Of a stretch of DNA of 64,000 bases, positions 25,985-35,202 are shown in pieces. Source of the stretch: Pseudomonas moorei. GTDB taxonomy: Bacteria; Pseudomonadota; Gammaproteobacteria; Pseudomonadales; Pseudomonadaceae. Under the pieces are notes generated by a model. The model saw only the letters and a program-made list of their open reading frames with translations, ran no database searches and was not told where the DNA came from. The position numbers were made by a program, and so were the translations under genes. Within the stretch, counting starts at the first letter, position 1. Each line of letters starts with the position of its first letter. The stretch spans positions 372,001-436,000 of the forward strand of contig NZ_VZPP01000002.1 in NCBI RefSeq assembly GCF_008801475.1, written 5' to 3'.

Positions 25985-27016
25985 ATGCTGACGATCTACT
26001 CGAACGATCACCATCTGCACCACGGCCGTTGTGAATTAATAGACGGGCAACTCAAGCCTTGCTTCGAAATGCCTTCGCGAGCCGACCACGTCCTGGCCCG
26101 CGTGCAAAACCAGAACCTGGGCCCGGTGGAGGCGCCCAAGGATTTCGGCCTCGGCCCCATCGAGCGCGTGCACAGCCGCGACTACCTCGATTTCTTCAAG
26201 GGCGCCTGGGCGCGCTGGACCGAGTTCAACACCGACGGTGACCTGCTGCCCTACACCTGGCCGGCCCGTACCCTGCGCCAAATCAAACCGGCCAGCCTGC
26301 ACGGCCAGCTCGGTTATTACAGCTTCGACGGCGGTGCACCGATCACTGCCGGTACCTGGCAAGCCGCGTACAGCGCAGCGCAAGTGGCATTGACCGCCCA
26401 GGCGGAAATCCAGGCTGGTGCACGCAGTGCCTTTGCCTTGTGCCGTCCACCAGGACACCACGCCGCAGGCGACTTGATGGGCGGTTACTGCTACCTCAAC
26501 AACGCTGCCATCGCCGCCCAGGCCTTCATCGATCAGGGCCACAAAAAAGTCGCCATCCTCGACGTGGACTACCACCACGGCAACGGTACCCAGTCGATTT
26601 TCTACGAACGCAGCGACGTGCTGTTCACCTCGATCCATGGCCATCCGGAAGCCGAATTCCCGTTCTTCCTCGGCTATGAAGATGAACACGGCGAAGGCGC
26701 GGGTGAGGGTTTCAACTTCAACTACCCGTTGCCCGCCGGCAGCGGCTGGGACACCTGGAGCGCCGCCCTGGAACAGGCCTGCAAAGAGATCGAAAGCTAC
26801 GGCGCGGACATCATCGTTGTGTCACTGGGGGTCGACACCTTCAAGGACGATCCGATCTCGCAATTCAAGCTCGACAGCCCGGATTACCTGGCCATGGGCA
26901 AGCGCATCGCCGGCCTCGGCAAACCGACGCTGTTCGTGATGGAGGGTGGTTACGCGGTCGAGGAAATCGGCATCAACGCGGTGAACGTCCTTGAAGGTTT
27001 TGAAAGCGCTCAATGA
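25985..27016 (+). CDS. Acetylpolyamine amidohydrolase-like protein (class II HDAC superfamily)
   Basis: 343 aa, the usual size. Predicted to deacetylate N-acetylputrescine/cadaverine in the cytoplasm. The zinc deacetylase motifs are intact: CRPPGHHAAGDLMGGYCYLNNAAIAAQ (tandem His), the zinc ligands in ILDVDYHHGNGTQ, and the third Asp in SLGVDTFKDDPISQFKL; the Tyr-containing VMEGGYAVEEIG closes the active site. RBS GGAGAA. The stop is 12 nt before a polyamine-binding protein gene, supporting a polyamine role. P. aeruginosa has comparable pairs of such a deacetylase with a binding protein. Confidence 0.92.
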   Translation: MLTIYSNDHHLHHGRCELIDGQLKPCFEMPSRADHVLARVQNQNLGPVEAPKDFGLGPIERVHSRDYLDFFKGAWARWTEFNTDGDLLPYTWPARTLRQIKPASLHGQLGYYSFDGGAPITAGTWQAAYSAAQVALTAQAEIQAGARSAFALCRPPGHHAAGDLMGGYCYLNNAAIAAQAFIDQGHKKVAILDVDYHHGNGTQSIFYERSDVLFTSIHGHPEAEFPFFLGYEDEHGEGAGEGFNFNYPLPAGSGWDTWSAALEQACKEIESYGADIIVVSLGVDTFKDDPISQFKLDSPDYLAMGKRIAGLGKPTLFVMEGGYAVEEIGINAVNVLEGFESAQ

Positions 27017-27028
27017 GGAATTAAAACA

Positions 27029-28129
27029 ATGAAAAGGCTCAAGCGTTTTATCGTGCCAGCCCTGAGTGCCATGGTGCTCAGCGGTGCCGTGCACGCCGAA
27101 GAACGAACGTTGCGCGTCTACAACTGGTTCGATTACATCACCCCCAAAGCCTTGGAAGATTTCAAGGCGCAGAACACCCAGACCAAACTGGTCTATGACA
27201 TCTTCGATACCAACGAAGCCCTCGAAGCCAAGCTGCTGACCGGCAACTCCGGTTACGACGTGGTGGTCCCGTCCAACGTGTTTCTCGCCAAGCAGATCGA
27301 GGCCGGAGTTTTCCAGCCGCTTGACCGCAGCAAACTGCCGAACTGGAACCATCTCGATCCCAAGCTGATGAAGCTGATCGAAGCCAATGACCCGGGCAAC
27401 AAGTTCGCGGTGCCCTACATGTACGGCACCATCCTGATCGGCTTCAACCCGGCCAAGGTCAAGGCAGTACTGGGCGATGACGCGCCGGTCGACAGCTGGG
27501 ACCTGATCTTCAAGGAAGAGAACATCAGCAAGCTCAAGCAGTGCGGCGTCGCCCTGCTCGACTCGCCGTCGGAGATCCTGCCGCTGGCCCTGCAACACCT
27601 TGGCCTGGACCCCAACAGCAAGAAGCCTGCGGACTACGACAAGGCTGAAGCGCTGCTGATGAAAATCCGCCCGTACATCACCTATTTCCACTCGTCCAAG
27701 TACATGGCCGATATCGCCAACGGTGACATCTGCGTCGCCGTCGGTTATTCCGGCAGTTTCTCCCAGGCCGCCAACCGCGCCAAGGAAGCCAAGAACGGTG
27801 TCGTCGTCGACATGCGCCTGCCAAAAGAAGGCGCGCCGATCTGGTTCGACATGCTCGCCATTCCAAAGGGCGCGAAGAACCCGGAAGACGCCTACACCTT
27901 CATCAACTACCTGCTGCAACCCCAGGTCATTGCACCGGTCAGCGACTTCGTCGGTTACCCGAACCCGAACAAGGACGCCACGGAGATGGTCGACCCGGCG
28001 ATCCGCAACAACCCGAACCTGTACCCGACTGAAACGGCGATGGGCACGCTCTATACCCTGCAACCGTTGCCACGGGATGCCGAACGTGCGCGGACCCGGG
28101 CCTGGACCAAAATCAAGTCAGGCACCTGA
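27029..28129 (+). CDS. Polyamine ABC transporter substrate-binding protein (PotF/SpuD-like)
   Basis: 366 aa. Signal peptide MKRLKRFIVPALSAMVLSGAVHA, mature start EERTLRVYNWFDYITPKALEDFKAQ, the hallmark of the PotD/PotF family; DVVVPSNVFLAKQIEAGVFQPLDRSKLPNW and DSWDLIF are also conserved. It should bind putrescine, spermidine or an acetylated form in the periplasm. No permease or ATPase gene lies nearby, so it probably works with a transporter encoded elsewhere. RBS GAGGAA; in an operon with the deacetylase. Terminator downstream. Confidence 0.93.
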   Translation: MKRLKRFIVPALSAMVLSGAVHAEERTLRVYNWFDYITPKALEDFKAQNTQTKLVYDIFDTNEALEAKLLTGNSGYDVVVPSNVFLAKQIEAGVFQPLDRSKLPNWNHLDPKLMKLIEANDPGNKFAVPYMYGTILIGFNPAKVKAVLGDDAPVDSWDLIFKEENISKLKQCGVALLDSPSEILPLALQHLGLDPNSKKPADYDKAEALLMKIRPYITYFHSSKYMADIANGDICVAVGYSGSFSQAANRAKEAKNGVVVDMRLPKEGAPIWFDMLAIPKGAKNPEDAYTFINYLLQPQVIAPVSDFVGYPNPNKDATEMVDPAIRNNPNLYPTETAMGTLYTLQPLPRDAERARTRAWTKIKSGT

Positions 28130-28154
28130 CACGTATCGCTTTAGCCTCTGACCG

Positions 28155-28182
28155 AGACCTGCGCACGCGCAGGTCTTTTTTT
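28155..28182 (+). terminator. Rho-independent terminator of the polyamine operon
   Basis: AGACCTGCGCACGCGCAGGTCT followed by a run of T. Confidence 0.9.
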
Positions 28183-28293
28183 GCCCGTGATATTTATTTA
28201 CCGCCTTCACCTGCCTGCCCGTCACTACCTTGCAACGGATCGCGCGCCGAACGTTTTGCCATACCTGCGCGCCCCTCCACAAAGGATGTGACC

Positions 28294-31200
28294 ATGCCCG
28301 ACACTACCAGCCCTTCCGTTTTACCTGGCCTTTCCACCGACCAGGTTGCCCTGCTCACTCAATTGGTCACCGGCCCCTCGATCAGGGAAGTCGCCACCCG
28401 TGCGCTACAACCTGCCTTGAAAACGCTGTACCCGAACCTGCAAATCGACCCTCGGCTAGCCATGGTGGTCACGCCCACCTGGACTCTCCAGGAACAGCGC
28501 GTCGAACCCGGACCACGGCACTTCGAATCGCTGACAGACGCACTGGTGCGCCATGGCGTAGCGGGAACGCCTGTGGTCTACCTCGACGGCGAGCACTACC
28601 TGACGCTGCACCCCCTGAAACAGACACCGGCACAACTGCCGGTCAGCATCGACGCCATCGGACGTCTGCTCAATGAGCTGGCACCGCTGCTGTTTGTCGC
28701 GTTTCAGGAACAGCAGGTCGATTACTGGAATCAGTTCACTCGCGCATCGACTTCCCGCTGGCAGGAACTGTCCAAGTCCTTGCGCGATCTGTGGAGCATC
28801 GAGGCAAACCCGGACTGGGACACCGATCAACACGCCATGGCCGGCAAACTGTTCACCTACCCGGACAAAAGCGTTCGCCATTCCCATGACCCCTATCAGT
28901 CACGCGCCTGTCTGATCGACCTGGACGCCATGAGCGGTGCTGACTCGACCCACGTCAACATCCTCGACATGGCGGTACTGGTCGGAACACTGGGCACTCG
29001 AACCCTGGTCATTACTCACACCATCACCCGCGGTTTCCAGGCGTTCGACTCCCTGCAGGAACTGGGCGCGTCGTTGTTGACGGACGCCAATGGGCAAGTT
29101 CAGGGCAACGTTCTGCATTGGCGCCTGATCGAACCCCAGGGCAATTACTTCGACCGCCTGGCGTGCAATCTGATAGCCCTGCAAGCCGACGCAATCGGTG
29201 CGTTGGCCAACGAACCTGCAGCGAGCCACCCGGACGTTGCGCCCCACATCACCCGCGCTACCAGCGAGCTCGACCCGACGGACAAGCAGTCTTCCTCGCG
29301 TTTCAATCGGGTCGAGCAATCGCTGCCAGACTGGACGGCCGATGCGTCTTCCAGCGACCTCACCGCTTACAGTCGTCATCTCATGGATCTGGTGACGGTG
29401 CGCAATCAGAACGCCGGGAAGTCCTTTCAGGACGGGATCAAACCGATCCGCGAGTTTGCGCTGGATCAACTGCGCGAGGGCATGCTCAAAGATCATGCCG
29501 ATGCGACAGGACTGAACCTGGCGGACATCGAGATCACGGTCGACAGCGTGGTGGTCTGGGGCAGCTTTGTGCCAATGGTAGAGCCCGAGCGCACGACCCT
29601 GAGCCTGGTCGACCTGGCACTGCAAAACCTGATTGCCCTGCCGCAGGGCAACAAATCCGTGCGCAGCACCCGCGCCGCCGCGCTGCCGAAATGGATGACG
29701 GTGAGTTACCTGGAGGAACTGATCGCTCGCGTCGACATCGGCCAGAACTACCCGGCGCTGATCAAAAGCGAGCTGCTCGGCGATCCCGTTGAAAGCCTGC
29801 GACGGCAGAACCTGTTCACCAGCCATTTGCGCGTCGAATTGCCGCTACTGGCCTTGCAGTTGAAGATTCGCAAACAGAACGGCATCGATGAGACGGGTTA
29901 TCGCTATGTCGCCGCAGTGGTCCAAGTGCTCGACGCCAATCGCTGGGTGGATGGCCAGGAGATCGTGATTCGCCCACTGGCCTTCACGCCTGGCTGGCGC
30001 ATCGGGGGGGCCAGCGATGAAGTGACCAACATGTTCGTGATCGGGCCCCGGCAGATGGACAAGGGGCCATGCCTGCTTTACCGGCCCATGCTTGAGCACT
30101 CGCTGAGCCAGTATCCGACACCGGCCAACCTGGTCTACACCATCAAACACTCGCCGACATTGCGCCAATCCGTACTCGCCTGGCTGCCGGATGACGCCCG
30201 CGCCAACTACGCCAACTATGCGTTCACCGGCGACCGGCCTTCGGTCTGGAGCATTTCGCAACTGCTGGCCGACCCGCTGACCTCCCTGCAAATGAGCGGC
30301 CCCATCGCCCTTGGCCAGCGCGTCCTCAGCGGCGACTACCTGGCCACCTTGTATAAATCCAACGTCAATGCGCTGGTTGAATTGGCGCAACGGCAATCGC
30401 TGTCCAATGCGCAATATCGCTGGGCGACTTTCAAGCGCGTCGCCTGGGCGCTGCTCAATGCCGCACTGCCCTTTCTCGGCCAAACCATCGGGACGACCGC
30501 GTGGATCTGGCAAGTGCTGGATGACGTGCAGCAAACGCTCGACGCTGCCGACAATGGCGATCAACAGCAGCGCAACTCAGCCATGACCGATCTGCTGCTG
30601 ACCCTGTCCATGGTGCTTGTCCATCACGCCAGTACCCGTAATCCGCCCGTGCGCAGGATCCAGGAAAAGCCGATTGCAACAGCGGGCGAGCCCCCGGAAA
30701 AACCGGCCCTGCAAACTGTGAGCGTCGTGCAATTGCCCGACATCGCCAGCGAGCATCTTCCTGTGCTACATCGCCCGTCAGTGACGACCGATGTTGTCCT
30801 GGACCTGACCAAAACACTGGATCGCTACAACATCACGCCACCCGAACCGCTGACAGCGCCCGACGGTGGCAACGATCTGTATCGCCATCTCTATCGAAAG
30901 GGAAACGCCTGTTACGCACCAGTAGGCGAGCGCTGGTTTGAGGTCGCCGTCGAGGACACCGGCGAAGTGTCGATCATCGACTCTCGTCAGCAGCCCACAC
31001 GCAGCGGCCCGGCACTGATCAGCAATAAACGCGGCGAGTGGTTTGTCGACACACGCCTGCGCCTGCGGGGCGGTGGTCTGTCGAGCCGGCGCAAGGCAAT
31101 GAAACAGCAAAACCGCGAGCGCATCGCCGAGCTCAAAAAGCAATTGGTCGAGTTTGACAACGAACGCGAGCGGGCACGTACAGAGCTGACGGACGCCCAC

Positions 31201-32913
31201 AACGCCATGAAAAATTCGGTCGGCGACGAGGCTCTGCTGACCGCACAAACGCAATTCCTGGAGAAGCTTGAACGACGCACCCAGGAATACGCAGTCCCCA
31301 TCGAACAGTTGAAATCGCTGAACCTGCTGGAAACAGTGCCCAACTACCGGGCCGTCATGATCGAGATGCTCGGCACCCAATTGTTCTTCAACCAGACCTG
31401 GCTCGACCAACGCAATGCAACTTTCGCTCAAACCCTGAGGGAAACCCTGGCGCTGCTGGACGCTGAAGAAATGTCTGGTGGTGCCGGCGACCGCGCCACC
31501 TACCGGAAAATGGTCGACCTGACTGAGGGCATGATCGGAAAAATCGAGTTTGCACAATCGCAGTTCCAGGCGCTGAGCCGACTCGGCAGAAGTGCTGCCG
31601 AAGTAGCCAACACCTACCGGGCAAAATTACCGGCTTTCAGCCTTAACGATCTCAAGGCGCTTCAGGTCTCGCTGGCCCGCGACGCCTGCCTGAAGGAGGG
31701 AAACACTGTTGCGCTGAAGCAAGCCTACAGCGAATTCGCACGCCTGCTCGACACCGCCAACCTGGTTATCCAGACATCGCAGGAGTTGATGCTGGAAGGA
31801 GGCGCCTGGCTTGCAGCGGAACGCATCGAAGGCCTCAACGGGATGCTCGAACAATTTTCCGCCATTGATCAGTCATTCGAAGATTTCGCCCTCAGCCACA
31901 AGGACGCCGTGCTTGATCAACCGTTCATGCACCTGCGCACACGGATCAGCGATTTCCAGCGGGACACCGAAGCCTTTCTGGCGCAGTTGCTGCGAGAGCA
32001 GCGGCCACTGGAGCCGCGGCCCGGCCCCTCAAGGCCCGAACCTGCATCGCGCAAACAGGTGATCAAGACTCGCTTCAAGGGCACGGTGGTGGGCGAAGTA
32101 CGTCCCTCGACATCAGGCCAACCGATACTGCTCGACGTCAAAGCGCCCATGACCGGCAAGGTGATCGCCACCTTTCACGAAAAAACACCGGGCGTCTGGG
32201 TCGAGCGAGTAAAGCCCAGACGTCAACGCCCGTCGGCGCAGGTACCAGACCTGGAGACGCAAATCGCTCAAGGTCAGACGCTGCTCGACAGCGTGGAAAG
32301 CTTCATCCGGCAAACTGAAACGAGCGCAAAAAAACCTGGCCGTATTCCGGTGGAAATCGAGGAGTTGTTCCAACAGAAAGCCGAGCAACTCGATAAAGGC
32401 GCCAAGGCACTGGAACAGACCCCGACCGGTTCGAATACAACGGCCTCCTCGACAACGCTGGCTACACAACTGCGCGCAGCACGCGATCGACTCTACGCCG
32501 AGGGCTACCGGATTCGGGTCGACATGATCAAGCAACAGCCGCCCACGGCCGCGCGCGTCGAATGGTTATCGAACAAAAATGAAATCGATATCGTGCCTAA
32601 TGGTGAACGGCGTCGACTCAAAGGCCCGCGCAAGGATTACCTGCAGGAATACGAGATTCGCGAGCGAGGCACCGGGCAACCCCTGTGGTACGCCCACTTC
32701 CACTATGCCGCCCCCAACACGCCCACCGAAGCGTTTACCGCTGCCCACCTGAAACGGCGTGATCAACGACTGATGGCCGGGGCATTCGACCTGAGTTCGG
32801 CCTCCAGCAGCCAGGTGATTGCGGTCTATAGAAGCGAAATCAGCCCGCAACTGGCCGGTTCACTGTTCTTTTCAAAAGCCTTGAACGTCAAGAAGGAGAT
32901 TGGCGATGACTGA
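28294..32913 (+). CDS. Giant protein, DUF6543 / dermonecrotic-toxin N-terminal-domain type (copy 2)
   Basis: 1539 aa, no signal peptide. The landmarks of copy 1 recur: LLTQLVTGPSIREVATRALQPALKTLYPNLQI at the N-terminus, MFVIGPRQMDKGPCLLYRP mid-protein, GNACYAPVGERWFEV and RLRLRGGGLSSRRKA near 870-935. A long charged coiled-coil region of ~400 residues, mostly absent from copy 1, follows, with a Pro-rich linker at ~1240-1260. The end is again LQEYEIRE...PLWYAHFHYA...FTAAHLK. I start at ATG 28294 with AAAGGA at good spacing; GTG 28288 is an alternative. The start follows a terminator, so it has its own promoter. Function unknown; effector/toxin is an inference from the family name. Confidence 0.88.
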   Translation: MPDTTSPSVLPGLSTDQVALLTQLVTGPSIREVATRALQPALKTLYPNLQIDPRLAMVVTPTWTLQEQRVEPGPRHFESLTDALVRHGVAGTPVVYLDGEHYLTLHPLKQTPAQLPVSIDAIGRLLNELAPLLFVAFQEQQVDYWNQFTRASTSRWQELSKSLRDLWSIEANPDWDTDQHAMAGKLFTYPDKSVRHSHDPYQSRACLIDLDAMSGADSTHVNILDMAVLVGTLGTRTLVITHTITRGFQAFDSLQELGASLLTDANGQVQGNVLHWRLIEPQGNYFDRLACNLIALQADAIGALANEPAASHPDVAPHITRATSELDPTDKQSSSRFNRVEQSLPDWTADASSSDLTAYSRHLMDLVTVRNQNAGKSFQDGIKPIREFALDQLREGMLKDHADATGLNLADIEITVDSVVVWGSFVPMVEPERTTLSLVDLALQNLIALPQGNKSVRSTRAAALPKWMTVSYLEELIARVDIGQNYPALIKSELLGDPVESLRRQNLFTSHLRVELPLLALQLKIRKQNGIDETGYRYVAAVVQVLDANRWVDGQEIVIRPLAFTPGWRIGGASDEVTNMFVIGPRQMDKGPCLLYRPMLEHSLSQYPTPANLVYTIKHSPTLRQSVLAWLPDDARANYANYAFTGDRPSVWSISQLLADPLTSLQMSGPIALGQRVLSGDYLATLYKSNVNALVELAQRQSLSNAQYRWATFKRVAWALLNAALPFLGQTIGTTAWIWQVLDDVQQTLDAADNGDQQQRNSAMTDLLLTLSMVLVHHASTRNPPVRRIQEKPIATAGEPPEKPALQTVSVVQLPDIASEHLPVLHRPSVTTDVVLDLTKTLDRYNITPPEPLTAPDGGNDLYRHLYRKGNACYAPVGERWFEVAVEDTGEVSIIDSRQQPTRSGPALISNKRGEWFVDTRLRLRGGGLSSRRKAMKQQNRERIAELKKQLVEFDNERERARTELTDAHNAMKNSVGDEALLTAQTQFLEKLERRTQEYAVPIEQLKSLNLLETVPNYRAVMIEMLGTQLFFNQTWLDQRNATFAQTLRETLALLDAEEMSGGAGDRATYRKMVDLTEGMIGKIEFAQSQFQALSRLGRSAAEVANTYRAKLPAFSLNDLKALQVSLARDACLKEGNTVALKQAYSEFARLLDTANLVIQTSQELMLEGGAWLAAERIEGLNGMLEQFSAIDQSFEDFALSHKDAVLDQPFMHLRTRISDFQRDTEAFLAQLLREQRPLEPRPGPSRPEPASRKQVIKTRFKGTVVGEVRPSTSGQPILLDVKAPMTGKVIATFHEKTPGVWVERVKPRRQRPSAQVPDLETQIAQGQTLLDSVESFIRQTETSAKKPGRIPVEIEELFQQKAEQLDKGAKALEQTPTGSNTTASSTTLATQLRAARDRLYAEGYRIRVDMIKQQPPTAARVEWLSNKNEIDIVPNGERRRLKGPRKDYLQEYEIRERGTGQPLWYAHFHYAAPNTPTEAFTAAHLKRRDQRLMAGAFDLSSASSSQVIAVYRSEISPQLAGSLFFSKALNVKKEIGDD

Positions 32914-32922
32914 ACAGCCAGC

Positions 32923-34476
32923 TCAGCGAACACGCCACACCGAGCGTAATCGCTCCAGCGCCGCCCCGATCGCTTGCTCAGGCACTGCGGCAAAGCCCAG
33001 CACCAGCCCGGCGCGTTGATCGATCGGGGTGCTGGAGTCCGGCAGCCAATAACTGCTCAAGCCATTGATCTCGACATCGACACCCCGTGCCAATTCGATC
33101 AGCTCCTGCTCTCGCGCCACGCTATCGACCGGCACGGTCATGTGCAGCCCGGCGGCGACCGTGGGTAACGGGCCGACGCCGGGCATGTCCGGCGGCCAAC
33201 CACCCAGCAGGGTATTGCGCCGACTCAGCGCCGCGCGACGCATGCGGCGGATATGTCGCTGGAAGTGTCCCGCCGCCATGAACTCGGCCATCACCGCCTG
33301 GGTACTGACTTCCGAATGACGCACATCCACCGCACGACGCTGGGCAAAGGCTTGCACCAGACCCGCAGGCAACACCAGGTAACCCAGGCGCAAGGCGGGA
33401 AACGCCACCTTGCCGAACGTGCCGACGTAAAGCACCCGGCCTTGCCTATCCAATGCCGCCAGGGGTGCCAGCGGGGCGCCGCTGTAGCGGTACTCACCAT
33501 CGTAATCATCCTCGACGATCCAGCCTTGCGTGCGCTCGGCCCAGGCCAGCAACTCCAGACGACGCGCCAGACTCATGACCACCCCTGTCGGGTACTGATG
33601 CGAAGGTGTGACGTAGGTCAGCCGGCAATCACTGAGTCTGGCCAGCTCGCTGCAGTCGATGCCCTCGCTATCCACGGCGACCCCGTGCAACCGCGCACCG
33701 GCGACGGCGAATGCATGACCCGCCGCGCGATATCCAGGATTCTCAATCGCCACCCCGTCGCCCGGTTCCACCAGCAACTGTGCACAAAGGCTGATCCCCT
33801 GCTGCGCACCACTGGTGATCACTATTTGCTCAGCGGTGCACTGCATGCCTCGCGAACTGCGCAAGTAGGCTGCGATCAACCCGCGTAATCGGGCATCGCC
33901 TGCCGGGTCGCCGTAACACAGCTGCTGCAAATCGGGTTTACGCCAGAAAGCCGCATTCAGCTTGGCCCAGACCTCGAAAGGAAACAGATCGAACGCCGGA
34001 ACGCCGACTCGAAAAGCCCGTGGCGGACCACTGGGCGGCATCGCTAAATGGTTCTTTTCAACACGCCCCAACGCGCCACTGTGGATAACTTTGCTGGATG
34101 AAATCACAGGTAAATCCACCCGATTTGTGGATAAAGCTGTGGGTAAGCCTGTTGAAAACCCTGTGGATACTTTTGTGGATAGTTTTTTTACCGGTAATGC
34201 ACTTTGCGGCAATTGCGCCACATAGGTCCCGTCGCCAACCCGCCCTTCGATAAATCCTTCGGCATAGAGCTGATCGTAGGCACGCACCACGCTGTTACGG
34301 GAAATCGCCAACGCCGCGGCCAGATCACGACTGGCCGGCAGTCGCGTACCGCTGGCCAATCGTCCGTCGAGGACGCGAAGGCGCAAAGCCTGATAGAGCT
34401 GGCGGCTCAGCCCCTGGCGACGGTCGAGTTCGATACCGGCGGGGTTGAACGACAAGGAAAGCGGCGCGTCCGTCAT
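32923..34476 (-). CDS. MocR-type regulator (GntR helix-turn-helix fused to aminotransferase fold)
   Basis: 517 aa. N-terminal wHTH (QLYQALRLRVLDGRLASGTRLPASRDLAAALAISRNSVVRAYDQLYAEGFIEGRVGDGTYV, ~22-85). A ~60-residue linker made partly of S-T-x-x repeats follows, then a PLP aminotransferase-like domain with VEDDYDGEYRYSG and the cofactor lysine in VGTFGKVAFPALRLGYLVLP. MocR proteins sense PLP or amines/amino acids. Divergent from a paiB-like gene. The linker is encoded by DNA carrying five DnaA-box-like 9-mers. Confidence 0.94.
   Translation of the reverse strand: MTDAPLSLSFNPAGIELDRRQGLSRQLYQALRLRVLDGRLASGTRLPASRDLAAALAISRNSVVRAYDQLYAEGFIEGRVGDGTYVAQLPQSALPVKKLSTKVSTGFSTGLPTALSTNRVDLPVISSSKVIHSGALGRVEKNHLAMPPSGPPRAFRVGVPAFDLFPFEVWAKLNAAFWRKPDLQQLCYGDPAGDARLRGLIAAYLRSSRGMQCTAEQIVITSGAQQGISLCAQLLVEPGDGVAIENPGYRAAGHAFAVAGARLHGVAVDSEGIDCSELARLSDCRLTYVTPSHQYPTGVVMSLARRLELLAWAERTQGWIVEDDYDGEYRYSGAPLAPLAALDRQGRVLYVGTFGKVAFPALRLGYLVLPAGLVQAFAQRRAVDVRHSEVSTQAVMAEFMAAGHFQRHIRRMRRAALSRRNTLLGGWPPDMPGVGPLPTVAAGLHMTVPVDSVAREQELIELARGVDVEINGLSSYWLPDSSTPIDQRAGLVLGFAAVPEQAIGAALERLRSVWRVR
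34080..34182 (-). other. Cluster of DnaA-box-like 9-mers in the MocR linker
   Basis: On the minus strand TTATCCACA occurs exactly at 34088-34080 and 34134-34126, with TTACCCACA (34146-34138), GTATCCACA (34170-34162) and CTATCCACA (34182-34174). All five have the same orientation. The last four are spaced in multiples of 12 nt and encode S-T dipeptides. Two are perfect DnaA boxes. Confidence 0.65.
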
Positions 34477-34493
34477 GGCAATGGACCTATGAA

Positions 34494-34526
34494 ATTGGTC
34501 ATTAATGGCTCTTACAACAGACCAAT
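34494..34526. promoter_or_regulatory. Candidate MocR operator
   Basis: ATTGGTC (34494-34500) and GACCAAT (34520-34526) form a perfect 7-bp inverted repeat with 19-nt spacer in the 92-nt divergent promoter region between the MocR gene and the paiB-like gene. Confidence 0.5.
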
Positions 34527-34568
34527 AGCCTGCCTAGGATGCAGGCATTCGCCAAGGAAAATATCTCC

Positions 34569-35192
34569 ATGTACACGCCACGCGCTTTTGCCATCGACGA
34601 GTTGTCCCAACTGCACGAACTGATCCTCGCCACCCGTCTCGCCATATTGGTTACCCAGGGCGAGAGCGGCCTGCAAGCCAGTCATGTGCCGGTGCTGTTG
34701 CATTGCGAACAAGGCTCGAACGGCACGCTGTACGGGCATCTGGCCAAAGCCAACCCACAGTGGAAAGACCTGCGCGACGGTGCCGAAGCCCTGCTGATTT
34801 TTGCCGGTGCCGACGCCTACGTCAGCCCCGGCTTCTACCCGAGCAAGGCCGAACACGGCAAAGTCGTGCCAACCTGGAACTACGTCGCCGTACACGCCTA
34901 TGGCCGAGCCGAAACCTTCAGCGATGGCGGGCGGCTGCTGGACATCGTCAGCACCCTCACCGACCGTCATGAAGCTGGTCGCACTCAACCGTGGTCAGTG
35001 GCCGATGCCCCCGCCGATTACATCGACGGCATGCTCAAGGCCATCGTCGGTTTCGCCATTCCCATTGACCGCCTGGAGGGCAAGCGCAAGCTCAGCCAGA
35101 ACCGCAGCGCCGCCGACATCGCTGGCGTGCGTGAAGGCCTGGCCGCCAGCCCGGAAGTCAACGACCAGGCCCTCGCCCAATTGATGCGCTAA
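34569..35192 (+). CDS. PaiB-like FMN-binding protein
   Basis: 207 aa. FMN-binding split-barrel family first described as a negative regulator in Bacillus. Signs: MYTPRAFAIDELSQLHELI, LQASHVPVLLHCEQGSNGTLYGHLAKANPQW, LIFAGADAYVSPGFYPSK, VPTWNYVAVHAYGRAE and the C-terminal FAIPIDRLEGKRKLSQNRSAADIAGV. RBS AAGGAAAA. First of three closely spaced genes with two acetyltransferases (gaps of 10 and 17 nt), resembling the PaiA/PaiB pairing, and under the divergent MocR. Confidence 0.93.
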   Translation: MYTPRAFAIDELSQLHELILATRLAILVTQGESGLQASHVPVLLHCEQGSNGTLYGHLAKANPQWKDLRDGAEALLIFAGADAYVSPGFYPSKAEHGKVVPTWNYVAVHAYGRAETFSDGGRLLDIVSTLTDRHEAGRTQPWSVADAPADYIDGMLKAIVGFAIPIDRLEGKRKLSQNRSAADIAGVREGLAASPEVNDQALAQLMR

Positions 35193-35202
35193 GGAAATCA
35201 CC

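Noticed and set aside
21097..32913. Complete toxin/immunity or polymorphic toxin system around the giant genes
   Set aside because: No immunity-sized partner gene, VgrG/Hcp, TpsB or chaperone next to either gene; kept only as paralogous proteins of unknown role.
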